Origin: Nitrospirota bacterium
GTDB taxonomy: Bacteria > Nitrospirota > Thermodesulfovibrionia > UBA6902
Direction: 5' to 3'
Length of the DNA stretch: 16,559 nucleotides
Assembly (NCBI GenBank): GCA_024277515.1
Contig: JAJRVB010000109.1
Coordinates: 1 to 16,559 of the forward strand
Positions 1 to 7,443 of this stretch are shown here, in pieces. The first letter of the stretch is position 1. Each line of letters starts with the position of its first letter. The position numbers were made by a program, and so were the translations under genes. The notes beneath the pieces are model-generated. The model worked only from the letters and a program-made list of their open reading frames with translations. It had not been told where the DNA came from and made no database searches.

Positions 1-1
1 C

Positions 2-307
2 GCGGGACTGATTCCCAAGTGGTTTACAGTCGCTGTTATCGGCAGGGACCTGATCGTAGTGACCGGCAGCATCATTCTCTACTTTGTCATCCATAACCTG
101 AAGATCGTGACGAGCATGCTTGGGAAAGTCGCGAGCGCCTGTCAGTTTACACTGGTCGGACTGACACTGTTGTTCTGCAATATCAGGGATGATATAGAGA
201 TCCCGGCCATATTCTTCATCATAGTAGCATCAATAACCGCCATATCAGGCCTTCAGTATGTGTATAAGGGCATGAAAATGGCAAACATGGAAAACGATCA
301 AAAGTAA
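2..307 (+). CDS. pgsA: CDP-diacylglycerol-glycerol-3-phosphate phosphatidyltransferase (PgsA-like), 3' part
   Basis: This is the C-terminal ~101 residues of an integral-membrane CDP-alcohol phosphatidyltransferase; the 5' end lies outside the window. The frame is open from base 2 and reads AGLIPKWFTVAVIGRDLIVV, which matches the P-x-W...I-x-RD segment after the catalytic CDP-alcohol motif in PgsA. Two or three hydrophobic helices follow (IILYFVIHNLKIV, FTLVGLTLLF, IPAIFFIIVASITAIS), then a short polar tail. PgsA makes phosphatidylglycerophosphate for anionic phospholipids. The catalytic D-x2-D-G-x2-A-R motif is upstream and not visible, so another member of the superfamily, for example a CDP-alcohol transferase of different specificity, cannot be excluded. 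The stop is one base before the next gene, suggesting co-transcription. Confidence 0.7.
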   Translation, partial: AGLIPKWFTVAVIGRDLIVVTGSIILYFVIHNLKIVTSMLGKVASACQFTLVGLTLLFCNIRDDIEIPAIFFIIVASITAISGLQYVYKGMKMANMENDQK

Positions 308-308
308 A

Positions 309-1595
309 ATGCATGCAACTATAAGTCATATCGTTAAAGGCACCCTGGCAGCCGACATCGGTCTCGCAAAGGGCGATGTCATTCTGAGCCTGAACGGGCA
401 TCCGGTCAGGGATGTTATCGATTATATGTACTATTCAAGGGAAAATGTAATTAACCTTGAGGTCCTGCGCGGCGGGAAAACGCTGAAGTTCAAGGTTAAG
501 AGAAAAGAACAGTCCCCGCTCGGCATTGAACTGAAATCATTCAGGACCAGGACATGCAGAAACAAATGCATGTTCTGTTTTGTAAAGCAGCTTCCGAAAA
601 ATATGCGCAAGACACTCTATCTGAAAGATGACGACTACCGCATGTCTTTTCTCTTTGGAAATTATATTACACTCTCAAATCTTTCCTCAAAGGAAAAGCG
701 CCGCATCATAGAGCAGAAGCTGAGCCCCCTTTATGTATCCGTGCACTCGACCAATAATGATATCAGAAGGAAAATGCTCGGGAATCCCAGGGCGCCTGAT
801 GTCATGCAGGCTTTGCAGGATTTCACATCGCAGCGGATAAGGGTGCATACTCAAATCGTTGTCTGTCCCGGGTACAATGACGGAGACGACCTGTCACAAA
901 CCATCAAGGACCTGCAGAAGCTCTATCCTTATGTATCGTCCATCGCGGTAGTGCCTGTCGGTCTCACAAAGCATAAGAAAGGCAGCATCAGAGCCGTTGG
1001 AAAGGACGATGCAAAAAAAATCATAGATACCGTCAAAAAATTCAGGCAGCGAAACAAGCGGCGCCACGGAGACCCTATCGTGCACCTGGCGGATGAGATG
1101 TACATAAAGGCTGAAATCCCGTTTTCTCCCCTCAAGGATTATGGAGACCTTCCTCAGATAGAAAACGGGGTGGGCCTGGTCCCTGTCTTTCTGCATTGTT
1201 CAAAAAAAATAAAACTCCCCAGGAAAATTGCACCGGCGCATGTAGCGGTCTTTACCGGGTCTTCATTCATGCCGTATCTGGAGGAGTTCGCGAAAAAACT
1301 TAAAAACATTGACGGCCTCACTCTTGATCTCTTTAAAGTTGATAACAGGTTCTTCGGTACCTCCGTGACTGCGGCAGGACTCCTTGCCGGAAGAGACATT
1401 TTAAGGACTGTTGTCGGCAAGACAAAGGCGGACTGCCTTCTTGTGCCGAATGTGATGCTCAGGGAAGGGTCCGACATGTTTCTGGACAATGTATCATTAA
1501 AGGATATGGCAGAGAGCCTTGGCATGAAGGTGCGCGTCATTGAACCGACACCGGATGGAATTTTACGGGGTATAACAGATGAATGTAAGCGGTAG
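309..1595 (+). CDS. PDZ / radical SAM / DUF512 family protein
   Basis: A 428-residue protein with the three-part architecture of the DUF512 family (putative FeS oxidoreductase, related to the cyanobacterial TIGR03279 group). Residues 1-65 form a PDZ-like domain (GLAKGDVILSLNG at 18-30). Next is a radical SAM-type cluster motif C83-x3-C87-x2-C90 (CRNKCMFCF), then an SVHST strand at 144-148 and PGYNDG at 187-192. The DUF512 region carries PVGLTKHKKG at 216-225. The family is widespread but to my knowledge has no proven reaction; the SAM cleavage role is inferred from the Cys motif, whose CX3CX2C spacing is the classical one. ATG is one base after the pgsA stop, with only a weak A-rich ribosome site. 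The 3' end overlaps aroE by 17 bp, pointing to one operon. Confidence 0.88.
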   Translation: MHATISHIVKGTLAADIGLAKGDVILSLNGHPVRDVIDYMYYSRENVINLEVLRGGKTLKFKVKRKEQSPLGIELKSFRTRTCRNKCMFCFVKQLPKNMRKTLYLKDDDYRMSFLFGNYITLSNLSSKEKRRIIEQKLSPLYVSVHSTNNDIRRKMLGNPRAPDVMQALQDFTSQRIRVHTQIVVCPGYNDGDDLSQTIKDLQKLYPYVSSIAVVPVGLTKHKKGSIRAVGKDDAKKIIDTVKKFRQRNKRRHGDPIVHLADEMYIKAEIPFSPLKDYGDLPQIENGVGLVPVFLHCSKKIKLPRKIAPAHVAVFTGSSFMPYLEEFAKKLKNIDGLTLDLFKVDNRFFGTSVTAAGLLAGRDILRTVVGKTKADCLLVPNVMLREGSDMFLDNVSLKDMAESLGMKVRVIEPTPDGILRGITDECKR

Positions 1596-2403
1596 CACCA
1601 GGGTAACGGGCCTGTTCGGATACCCTGTTGAGCACACGCTTTCCCCGGCAATGCATAACGCGGCGTTTGAATATCTGGGGCTCGATATATGCTATATTCC
1701 GTTTAAGGTCTCCCCGGATGACCTCCCCGATGCAGTCCGCTCGGTCCGCAGTCTAAACATGCTCGGCATAAATACCACCGTACCTCATAAAGAAAAAGTC
1801 ATCCCCCTTCTTGATAATATAGATGAGGAGGCCGAATTTATCGGAGCGGTTAATACCATTACCAATAAAGAGGGCCTGCTCACCGGTTACAATACCGACG
1901 GCAGGGGATTTATGCAGTCACTTTCCGAAGAAGGCATATCACTTGACGGGAAGAAGGTTGTGATAATCGGCGCCGGGGGTGCGTCAAGGGCGATAAGTTA
2001 CTACATAAGCGAAAAGGCCGCTGATCTTTCCATGTATGACATTGACACTTCCAGGGCGCAAAACCTCGTAAATGATCTAAATAAAATCCGGGGCAATGTC
2101 CAGCTTCTGGATGATACGGAACAAATGGGAATGCCGGACATAATCATCAACGCGACACCGCTCGGCCTGAAGCAGGACGACCCGCTGCCATTGAATCCGG
2201 ACATAATAACCCCTGCCATGTCCGTATGCGATCTCGTTTACAGGCAGACCGCATTCCTTAAGTCAGCGCAGGCAAGAGGAGCAAAAACAGTGAACGGTTC
2301 AGGGATGCTGCTCTGGCAGGGCATTTTCGCCTTTCAGCTCTGGACAGGCATAAAACCTCCCGTTGAGCTTATGCGTAAGGAACTGCTCTCAAGAATCAGC
2401 TGA
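1579..2403 (+). CDS. aroE: Shikimate dehydrogenase (NADP+)
   Basis: A 274-residue cytosolic enzyme reducing 3-dehydroshikimate to shikimate in aromatic amino acid synthesis. The substrate domain shows GYPVEHTLSPAMHN (14-27), NTTVPHKE (65-72, with catalytic Lys71) and NTDGRGF (105-111, with Asp107). The nucleotide-binding loop is GAGGAS at 131-136, followed by NATPLGL (191-197) and the C-terminal GSGMLLWQG (240-248). Length is normal for AroE. The start ATG lies inside the 3' end of the upstream gene and is preceded by a weak ACGGGG site, consistent with translational coupling. It is convergent with the diguanylate cyclase gene, whose stop lies only 7 bp away; no clear terminator hairpin separates them. 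Confidence 0.96.
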   Translation: MNVSGSTRVTGLFGYPVEHTLSPAMHNAAFEYLGLDICYIPFKVSPDDLPDAVRSVRSLNMLGINTTVPHKEKVIPLLDNIDEEAEFIGAVNTITNKEGLLTGYNTDGRGFMQSLSEEGISLDGKKVVIIGAGGASRAISYYISEKAADLSMYDIDTSRAQNLVNDLNKIRGNVQLLDDTEQMGMPDIIINATPLGLKQDDPLPLNPDIITPAMSVCDLVYRQTAFLKSAQARGAKTVNGSGMLLWQGIFAFQLWTGIKPPVELMRKELLSRIS

Positions 2404-2410
2404 AGCCTTC

Positions 2411-4066
2411 TCAGGCATTACCTGCCGCGGAATACACACTGTTTTTCTTTCCGGTTTTGGCCCTGTACAATGCGTCATCCGCCTGTTTAATAACAGCCTC
2501 CCATGCCGTGTCTCTCGTTTTCCAGGGATAGAATGAGGCGACACCGCAGCTGATCGTAACAAGCTGCATACTGCTCTTTTCATGTTTAATTTTAAGGCTG
2601 CATATCGATGATCTCAGATTTTCGGCAACCTTGAGGGCATCCACGTGGTTCTGTTCCGGGAGAATAATTATAAACTCTTCCCCTCCCCACCGGAAGATCT
2701 CATCAGTTCTTCTTACTGCCGACTTCATGGCATTTGCGATGGATACCAGTACATAATCCCCCTGCTGATGGCCGTATGTGTCATTGTAGAGTTTAAAGTT
2801 GTCGATATCACAGATAATGATGCTGTACGGATGATTATATCTGAGCGACATTAAATGAATCTTCTCTATCCTTTTCTGGAGACTCCTGCGGTTGCTGATC
2901 TCGGTCAGGGGATCCGTATCAATAAGAACGTTCAGCCTTTTATTCATTTCCTCCAGCTGCGAGTGTTTGCTCTGGAGTAGCGTCATCATGTTGTTGAAAG
3001 TCTCCCCGATCACATTGATATTATTCTTAAAGGCATGCTGGTATACCTCGCACTTTCTGCAATCGCCGAATTTATTGGCAAACTGTCCCTGCACTTCACC
3101 ACCGCAGAAGGTGCCCGCTGACTGCCAGCACCGCAGGTCCTCCGACATATAACTGGGACAGCTGGCTTTATCGCACTTTTTGACCTCCCAGCATTGCAGG
3201 AGCGTGTCATGCTCTCGTTCATATCTGACATGAAAACTCTCATGCTCAATTACTTCGTCAATGGCCGCCCTTATACTGTTCTGGGCCTGCTCAAGCTCAT
3301 TATTGTATCTGTCGATCTCCTCATTCTGTTCCCTGATAATCTTGTCAGCCTTCCGGATAATGATCTGTAACAGAAGATACAGCACTCCCATCGCAAACAC
3401 AAGGAGCAGCGGTATCTTGTAGAACTCTTTTCTCATCATGCTGAAGAGCGGAGTAACGTCTTTGTAAATTTCAAAGGCGCCGATAATATTGCTTTGCATA
3501 AAAGCGCTATGGTCTCTGTATATCGGTACATACACTTCAAGCAGGTCCATATTATAAGTTTTCCCCGCCTGTGACGATTCCGGGGGGAAAGGCGTTTCAC
3601 GACGGGTAAGCTTTGATCCTGTCTCACCACCGAAGGCCGCTTGTAAAGCCCCGGTGCTGCTGACCTTCCCTATATCTTCATATTCACTTGAATAAATGAC
3701 CTCGCCCTTCAGATTAAATACTTTGTATTTCACTACATCCGGGTAATCATGACGAAAACCGTCAGAGATTGTTTTGATGATTTTATATCTTTCAGGGTCA
3801 TTGATAACTGTCAGGGCGCCTTCTTTATTCAGGTTGGGAAGGATTAAATGCTCATGGACCTGCTGGTTCAGATTTGATGCAAGATTGGCAGCATAAGTAA
3901 TAGAATATTCGACAAGGCTCTGTCTCTGGTTCAGGTATACGATGCCGCTCAATATGACGGTAAGAATAATAATTACCGTAATGCTTAAAACAGAGAAATA
4001 CTTTCGCAGGTTAAACTTCCTGCCTGATGGGACAAGATACTGATTGGTCGATTCATGCTTTGCCAT
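2411..4066 (-). CDS. Membrane diguanylate cyclase with two-CW cysteine domain and GGDEF domain
   Basis: A 551-residue protein from the ATG at 4066; the frame is open to an ATG at 4129, but the extra 21 residues are poor and the TM segment follows the later start better. Order: TM1 (about 24-46), an extracytoplasmic sensor (about 47-215), TM2 (about 218-237), a coiled coil (about 240-270), a Cys-rich segment (292-339), then GGDEF. The Cys-rich segment has seven cysteines (C292, C298, C303, C313, C321, C336, C339) in a CWEVKKC...CW...CGG...CRKC pattern, as in the two-CW domain, a probable metal or redox site. The GGDEF domain starts at DPLTEISNRR (385-394) and carries GGEEF (461-465), so cyclic-di-GMP synthesis is likely. 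An inhibitory I-site R452-x2-D455 lies five residues before GGEEF. No convincing Shine-Dalgarno sequence is visible before either start. Confidence 0.92.
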   Translation of the reverse strand: MAKHESTNQYLVPSGRKFNLRKYFSVLSITVIIILTVILSGIVYLNQRQSLVEYSITYAANLASNLNQQVHEHLILPNLNKEGALTVINDPERYKIIKTISDGFRHDYPDVVKYKVFNLKGEVIYSSEYEDIGKVSSTGALQAAFGGETGSKLTRRETPFPPESSQAGKTYNMDLLEVYVPIYRDHSAFMQSNIIGAFEIYKDVTPLFSMMRKEFYKIPLLLVFAMGVLYLLLQIIIRKADKIIREQNEEIDRYNNELEQAQNSIRAAIDEVIEHESFHVRYEREHDTLLQCWEVKKCDKASCPSYMSEDLRCWQSAGTFCGGEVQGQFANKFGDCRKCEVYQHAFKNNINVIGETFNNMMTLLQSKHSQLEEMNKRLNVLIDTDPLTEISNRRSLQKRIEKIHLMSLRYNHPYSIIICDIDNFKLYNDTYGHQQGDYVLVSIANAMKSAVRRTDEIFRWGGEEFIIILPEQNHVDALKVAENLRSSICSLKIKHEKSSMQLVTISCGVASFYPWKTRDTAWEAVIKQADDALYRAKTGKKNSVYSAAGNA

Positions 4067-4084
4067 ACTAAGTATGTATCGACA

Positions 4085-4098
4085 ATATATATATATAT
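4085..4098. repeat. AT dinucleotide run
   Basis: Seven uninterrupted AT units lie just upstream of the diguanylate cyclase start. A slippage-prone tract in a promoter region can vary in length between cells. Here it would fall in the -10 region of a minus-strand promoter, so variation could alter expression; that is inference. Confidence 0.6.
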
Positions 4099-4110
4099 CT
4101 TGAGATAAGC

Positions 4111-4206
4111 ATTCAGTTACGGGTATCATATGGACATAAAAATGAAAAGATCAAAGTTAAGGAAAATGTTTTTATATTATAAGAACTTCCATAATTTTGA
4201 TCTTTT
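4111..4206. repeat. Palindromic intergenic repeat, copy 1
   Basis: A 15-mer (attcagttacgggta, 4111-4125) is followed by an imperfect inverted repeat. The left arm is 4145-4164 (aaaagatcaaagttaaggaa) and the right arm 4187-4206, matching at 18 of 20 positions around a 22-nt AT-rich loop. Copy 2 at 13350-13462 has the same 15-mer in the same orientation and arms of the same core (atcaaaa-tt...gga). Both copies lie in divergent intergenic regions. After the right arm, further degenerate TTTGATCTT-like words occur (around 4213-4225). It resembles a small non-coding dispersed repeat (REP or MITE-like) or a transcript-stabilising hairpin; no transposase is present. Confidence 0.65.
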
Positions 4207-4413
4207 ATGTTTAATATTTGATCTTGCATTGCCCTGCTGTGTTTACCTGAGACTGAATGGTTACATCTTGAGTCATTAATTACTGCTTGGCCTGCATGCC
4301 CGCTGCTTTACCTGACCTTATTAATTTTACCATAAATCCTGTTCAATCAGGAAGTTGCAGCCTGTTTCATCATCTTTTTCCTTAATAATATTTTGTCATT
4401 TTCAATACTCCTT
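4207..4413. other. AT-rich intergenic stretch without a gene
   Basis: No convincing coding frame or RNA gene was seen between the palindromic repeat and the cooC promoter. The only local structure is a short CCTG/CAGG stem around 4338-4352, with no T-run after it. It belongs to the 499-bp gap between the divergent diguanylate cyclase and cooC genes. Confidence 0.5.
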
Positions 4414-4443
4414 TTGACAAATATTTTTTTTAAATGGTAGCAT
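4414..4443 (+). promoter_or_regulatory. Candidate sigma-70 promoter for the C1 cluster
   Basis: A perfect -35 TTGACA (4414-4419) is separated by 18 bp of T-rich spacer from TAGCAT (4438-4443, 4 of 6 to consensus). It would start transcription near 4450 and give a leader of about 115 nt before cooC. The leader contains several short palindromes. Confidence 0.55.
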
Positions 4444-4477
4444 TTACGATAAATCAATCTTTATCCCCCTCTATGGC

Positions 4478-4538
4478 AAAGTCGAGTCGACCCATCGATG
4501 AGACCCGATTCGGGAGGGCCTGCCTGCCGGTAGGCAGG
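4478..4538. repeat. Cluster of short palindromes in the cooC leader, ending in a 20-bp GC-rich palindrome
   Basis: Four palindromes lie in a row: gtcgagtcgac, catcgatg, cccgattcggg and cctgcctgccggtaggcagg (4519-4538). The last has a 7-bp CCTGCCT/AGGCAGG stem. The same kind of 20-mer is, from memory, a frequent intergenic repeat in many uncultured bacterial genomes, where it is mistranslated as ACLPVGR-like peptides at the ends of predicted proteins. Here it produces a false N-terminal extension of cooC. A role in leader RNA folding is possible but unproven; no known riboswitch consensus was recognised. Confidence 0.55.
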
Positions 4539-4565
4539 GTCAGGGGAGACTTGAAAGGAATACCT

Positions 4566-5339
4566 ATGAAGATTGCAGTAACGGGCAAGGGCGGTGTTGG
4601 AAAGACCACTGTTTCAGCGCTGTTAAGTCACATATATGCCAAAGAGGGAAAGCAGGTCATTGCAGTTGACGCGGACCCTGATGCAAATCTCGCCGCAGCC
4701 CTCGGAATATCTAGGCAGGATATCCAGCATGTGAAGCCGATCGCGGAACTGACTGAGCTGATCGAGGAACGGACCGGCGCCAAACCCGGAACAACAGGCG
4801 GCATATTCAAAATTAACCCGAGAGTTGACGACATCCCGGAGGGATTCGGATTTAGGATTGAAAACATTACATTGCTGATTATGGGCAAATCCAGGAGCGC
4901 TGCAAGCGGGTGTTACTGTCCCGAGCATGCACTGCTTCGAAGGCTGCTGAAGCACCTCATTGTTGAGAGAGATGAAATAGTCATTGTCGATATGGAAGCC
5001 GGCATTGAGCACCTGACCCGCGGCACTGCTGAAGGAGTGGACGCGTTTATCGTGGTTGTTGAGCCGGGACAGCGCAGTATACAGACCGCCCTTGCGGTTA
5101 AGGACCTTGCCAGGGGTCTTGGCGTAAAAAGGGTGTTTGTCATCAGCAATAAGGTCAGGAAAGAAGAGGACATTACATTCTTAAAAGATGAATTGATTGA
5201 TCTCGAATTCCTCGGAGCGATCAGCTTCAATGACAGTATCATGGAGTCTGACATTCAGGGGAGACCTCCCTGGCAGGCGTCTGACCAGACGCTTAATGAA
5301 GCCCTCAGGATAAAGTCAACCCTGGAGAGTCTTCTTTGA
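4566..5339 (+). CDS. cooC: CooC-type ATPase, CO dehydrogenase nickel maturation factor
   Basis: A 257-residue MinD/ParA-type P-loop ATPase. It opens with a deviant Walker A (KGGVGKTT, 8-15), followed by DADPDANL at 35-42. A Cys-x-Cys pair, C116-Y-C118, is equivalent to the metal-binding pair at the dimer interface of CooC1. IVDMEAGIEHL (140-150) is the typical CooC Walker B region. CooC inserts nickel into the C-cluster of CO dehydrogenase (CooS/AcsA) using ATP; no CODH gene is in the window. AcsF, the ACS-associated paralogue, is an alternative name. Start choice: ATG 4566 follows GAAAGGA at a good spacing and begins directly with the P-loop strand. A longer frame upstream is an artefact of the palindromic repeat. 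The stop overlaps the next gene (TTGA). Confidence 0.9.
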   Translation: MKIAVTGKGGVGKTTVSALLSHIYAKEGKQVIAVDADPDANLAAALGISRQDIQHVKPIAELTELIEERTGAKPGTTGGIFKINPRVDDIPEGFGFRIENITLLIMGKSRSAASGCYCPEHALLRRLLKHLIVERDEIVIVDMEAGIEHLTRGTAEGVDAFIVVVEPGQRSIQTALAVKDLARGLGVKRVFVISNKVRKEEDITFLKDELIDLEFLGAISFNDSIMESDIQGRPPWQASDQTLNEALRIKSTLESLL

Positions 5340-5926
5340 AAAAGAGAGTGCGCGACAAGCTCCTTAAAAAAAGAGACGCAATACCTCCTGAATTAAAGAC
5401 AGCCAGGGAAGCATCCATCGAAAAGAGACTTTTTTCGCTCGATGCGTTCAAACAATCGAAGGCTATGCTCATGTACGCGTCATTTCGCTCGGAAGTGGAC
5501 ACCACGCGGTTTCTCCCGGACATACTCAAACTCGGGAAAAGGCTGATACTTCCGGTTGTGGATATAAGGCATAAAACATTAAAGCTTTACTACCTGTATA
5601 ACACTTCTGATCTCAGGCCGGGATATATGAACATCCCCGAACCTCACGTTAATTCTTCCCATCGCGCGACATTAAAGGATATCGATCTTGTCGTCATCCC
5701 GGGGACAGGATTTGACTGCAGGGGCAACCGGCTTGGATACGGAGGCGGATATTACGACAAACTCCTCAGTTATGAATCAAGACAGCTCGAAAAAGCGGAC
5801 CATCATATCACGACCATAGCCCTTGCCTTTGAAGAGCAGATCGGTGAAGAAATCCCTTCGGAACCTCATGACATCAAGGTAGACATGATTGTTACTGACA
5901 AGCGTCTGATTCATTGTAAAATTTAG
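5336..5926 (+). CDS. 5-formyltetrahydrofolate cyclo-ligase
   Basis: A 196-residue cytosolic enzyme converting 5-formyl-THF plus ATP to 5,10-methenyl-THF, returning a stored or inhibitory folate to the active pool. The diagnostic motif is at 120-144 (VIPGTGFD, then RLGYGGGYYDKLL), with YASFRSEVDT at 47-56 holding the conserved Glu53. Length is typical of the YgfA/MTHFS family. It starts with TTG at 5336, inside the cooC stop, preceded by GGAGAG at 5324-5329, so it is translationally coupled to cooC. The link to CooC and FolD suggests a role in C1 flux. Confidence 0.93.
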   Translation: MKKRVRDKLLKKRDAIPPELKTAREASIEKRLFSLDAFKQSKAMLMYASFRSEVDTTRFLPDILKLGKRLILPVVDIRHKTLKLYYLYNTSDLRPGYMNIPEPHVNSSHRATLKDIDLVVIPGTGFDCRGNRLGYGGGYYDKLLSYESRQLEKADHHITTIALAFEEQIGEEIPSEPHDIKVDMIVTDKRLIHCKI

Positions 5927-5933
5927 GGTCTGC

Positions 5934-5963
5934 TTGACATTGCTCAATACAAATATTTAGATT
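5934..5963 (+). promoter_or_regulatory. Candidate promoter for the folD-like gene
   Basis: A perfect TTGACA (5934-5939) lies in the 104-bp gap after the cyclo-ligase. At 18 bp spacing the best -10 is TAGATT (5958-5963), and TTATAT just downstream is an alternative. The gap is AT-rich and the next gene has a strong AGGAGG site, consistent with independent expression in addition to read-through. Confidence 0.45.
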
Positions 5964-6030
5964 ATATAACTTTAATCATATCCGGGTAATCGTGTTAATC
6001 CGCTTTTAAAAAATACTACAGGAGGATTGT

Positions 6031-7374
6031 ATGGCATACAGAGAATATCATGATAGAATCGGCGGCATGAACCACTGGTTGTTTGCACAGGAAGACTTCA
6101 AACATATTATCTCTCGACCGTTCAGGGGGGAAGAATATACATCAGTCATAAACGGATCCGGGGTGGTAAAGGGGGAACAGAAATATCCGAAAGGATACCA
6201 GGAAATAATCATCCCCGAACTTAAGCGCAGGGCTGATTTCTTCAAGGAAGTCCCCGCACTCAAAAATATAAACGCAGCCGATGCAAAAGTGCTGACCGTC
6301 CTGGTCGGCGATAAGGACGACCCGGCAGTAGCAGCCTCACGGAGCTATGTCGGGATGAAATCAAATACAACAAAACAGTCCGGGCTGTCCAGCATGATGG
6401 AGGAATTTCCTTCCACAGTCACAACCTCGGAAATGTATGAAAAGCTGGAGCAATGGAACAATGACAGCACTATTTCCATATTGATGTTTCAGCTTCCCTT
6501 CGGCGGAAAGGCGGGAAAAGAGATAAACACAACCTCACTATGCAACCGCATAGCGCTCGAAAAGGATGGCGACGGCCTAAATCAGATGACACTGGGACTG
6601 ATGTCACTTGGTGCAGAGCGTTATTATGACTGCTGCACACCAAGTGGAATGGTGGACCTGGCCAGTGTGTATCTTGTGAGAGAAAAAGGCGTCAAACTTC
6701 GCCCTGATGGAATAGCGAGCTTTGCCGGATTTGAAGTTTTAGTTGCAGGCAGGAGTAATATCGTAGGCGAACCGCTTTTCAACCTGTTAAAGCGCTTTGA
6801 TGCAACGACGCTGGGGCCATTACATACAAAGACCGGCTCAGGAGGTTCGTTTGACAAAGAAACTCAGTTGAAGGTATATGTTGAACTCTCAAAACGCGCT
6901 GATATTGTGTTCGGCTGTATGGGGTTTCATCCATACAAAGTGCATGCTGATACGGAATATTTCTTCTCCTCAGATATGCTCAAAGACGGGTGTCTGATAA
7001 TTGATGCATCCACTTCATTCAGAAAAGACGGAAGGAAGCCATATGGCGATGTTGATCCTTCAGCGCGCTCAAAGGCTGCCGCCTATACCCTGGAAACAGG
7101 AGGTGTCGGGCCGGCAACGGTAACCAAGCTTGTCCACCAGGGATGGATCGGGATGTTGTACCAGAATATCGACAAGGTCAGACAGGCGCTTGAAGACAAT
7201 AAGGGTATCGTAGTTTCAACATTCACCAGACTGCTTGCTTCTTACGCAGGGGCATCTGAATCAGAAGCAGCCGGGAATGCAGAAACGCTTTACAACCGGG
7301 CAATAAACCCTGAAAGTCACGCAATGCATGCCGTGGATGCACTTGAGGCCATATTCCCTGCCCTCATGTCATAG
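6031..7374 (+). CDS. folD: Long FolD-like methylene-THF dehydrogenase / methenyl-THF cyclohydrolase
   Basis: A 447-residue divergent member of the FolD family (canonical length about 280-300). It would convert methylene-THF to methenyl-THF and on to 10-formyl-THF, or run in reverse in the reductive pathway. Catalytic-domain motifs are kept: SYVGMK (105-110) with the Tyr106/Lys110 pair, and QLP at 154-156, 44 residues after the Lys as in canonical enzymes. KDGDG (178-182) matches KDVDG, and CTPSG is at 202-206. The nucleotide domain shows GRSNIVGEP (240-248), ADIVFGCMG (290-298), GDVD (339-342) and GGVGP (357-361), where canonical FolD reads TPVPGGVGP. Extra sequence lies at the N-terminus (about 60 residues), within both domains and at the C-terminus (about 60). 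It has AGGAGG at 6020-6025 and is followed by a terminator. Cofactor preference and whether both activities survive cannot be read here. Confidence 0.85.
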   Translation: MAYREYHDRIGGMNHWLFAQEDFKHIISRPFRGEEYTSVINGSGVVKGEQKYPKGYQEIIIPELKRRADFFKEVPALKNINAADAKVLTVLVGDKDDPAVAASRSYVGMKSNTTKQSGLSSMMEEFPSTVTTSEMYEKLEQWNNDSTISILMFQLPFGGKAGKEINTTSLCNRIALEKDGDGLNQMTLGLMSLGAERYYDCCTPSGMVDLASVYLVREKGVKLRPDGIASFAGFEVLVAGRSNIVGEPLFNLLKRFDATTLGPLHTKTGSGGSFDKETQLKVYVELSKRADIVFGCMGFHPYKVHADTEYFFSSDMLKDGCLIIDASTSFRKDGRKPYGDVDPSARSKAAAYTLETGGVGPATVTKLVHQGWIGMLYQNIDKVRQALEDNKGIVVSTFTRLLASYAGASESEAAGNAETLYNRAINPESHAMHAVDALEAIFPALMS

Positions 7375-7401
7375 CATTTCACATACGAATGCAGATAACA
7401 T

Positions 7402-7443
7402 AAACACCCCATATCGAGGTTGAACCTCGATATGGGGTGTTTT
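7402..7443 (+). terminator. Strong Rho-independent terminator after the folD-like gene
   Basis: A perfect inverted repeat: left arm 7402-7421 (aaacaccccatatcgaggtt) and right arm 7423-7442, with a practical 18-bp stem and a ttgaa loop, ending in a TTTT run. The A-run on the other side makes it potentially bidirectional. It lies 27 bp after the folD-like stop. Its last bases are shared with the -35 of the following promoter. Confidence 0.9.

Noticed and set aside
4111..4206. CRISPR-like or phage attachment site
   Set aside because: Only one palindrome per locus, with no regular spacers and no integrase or Cas gene nearby.
4434..4565. In-frame 44-codon extension upstream of cooC
   Set aside because: It runs through the leader palindromes, yielding an ACLPVGR-type peptide, and starts within the promoter. 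The ATG at 4566 has a proper ribosome site and matches the family start.
4449..4565. Possible riboswitch in the cooC leader
   Set aside because: The leader is structured, but no consensus of a known class (such as THF, cobalamin or nickel/cobalt) could be recognised; the palindromes are better explained as repeats.
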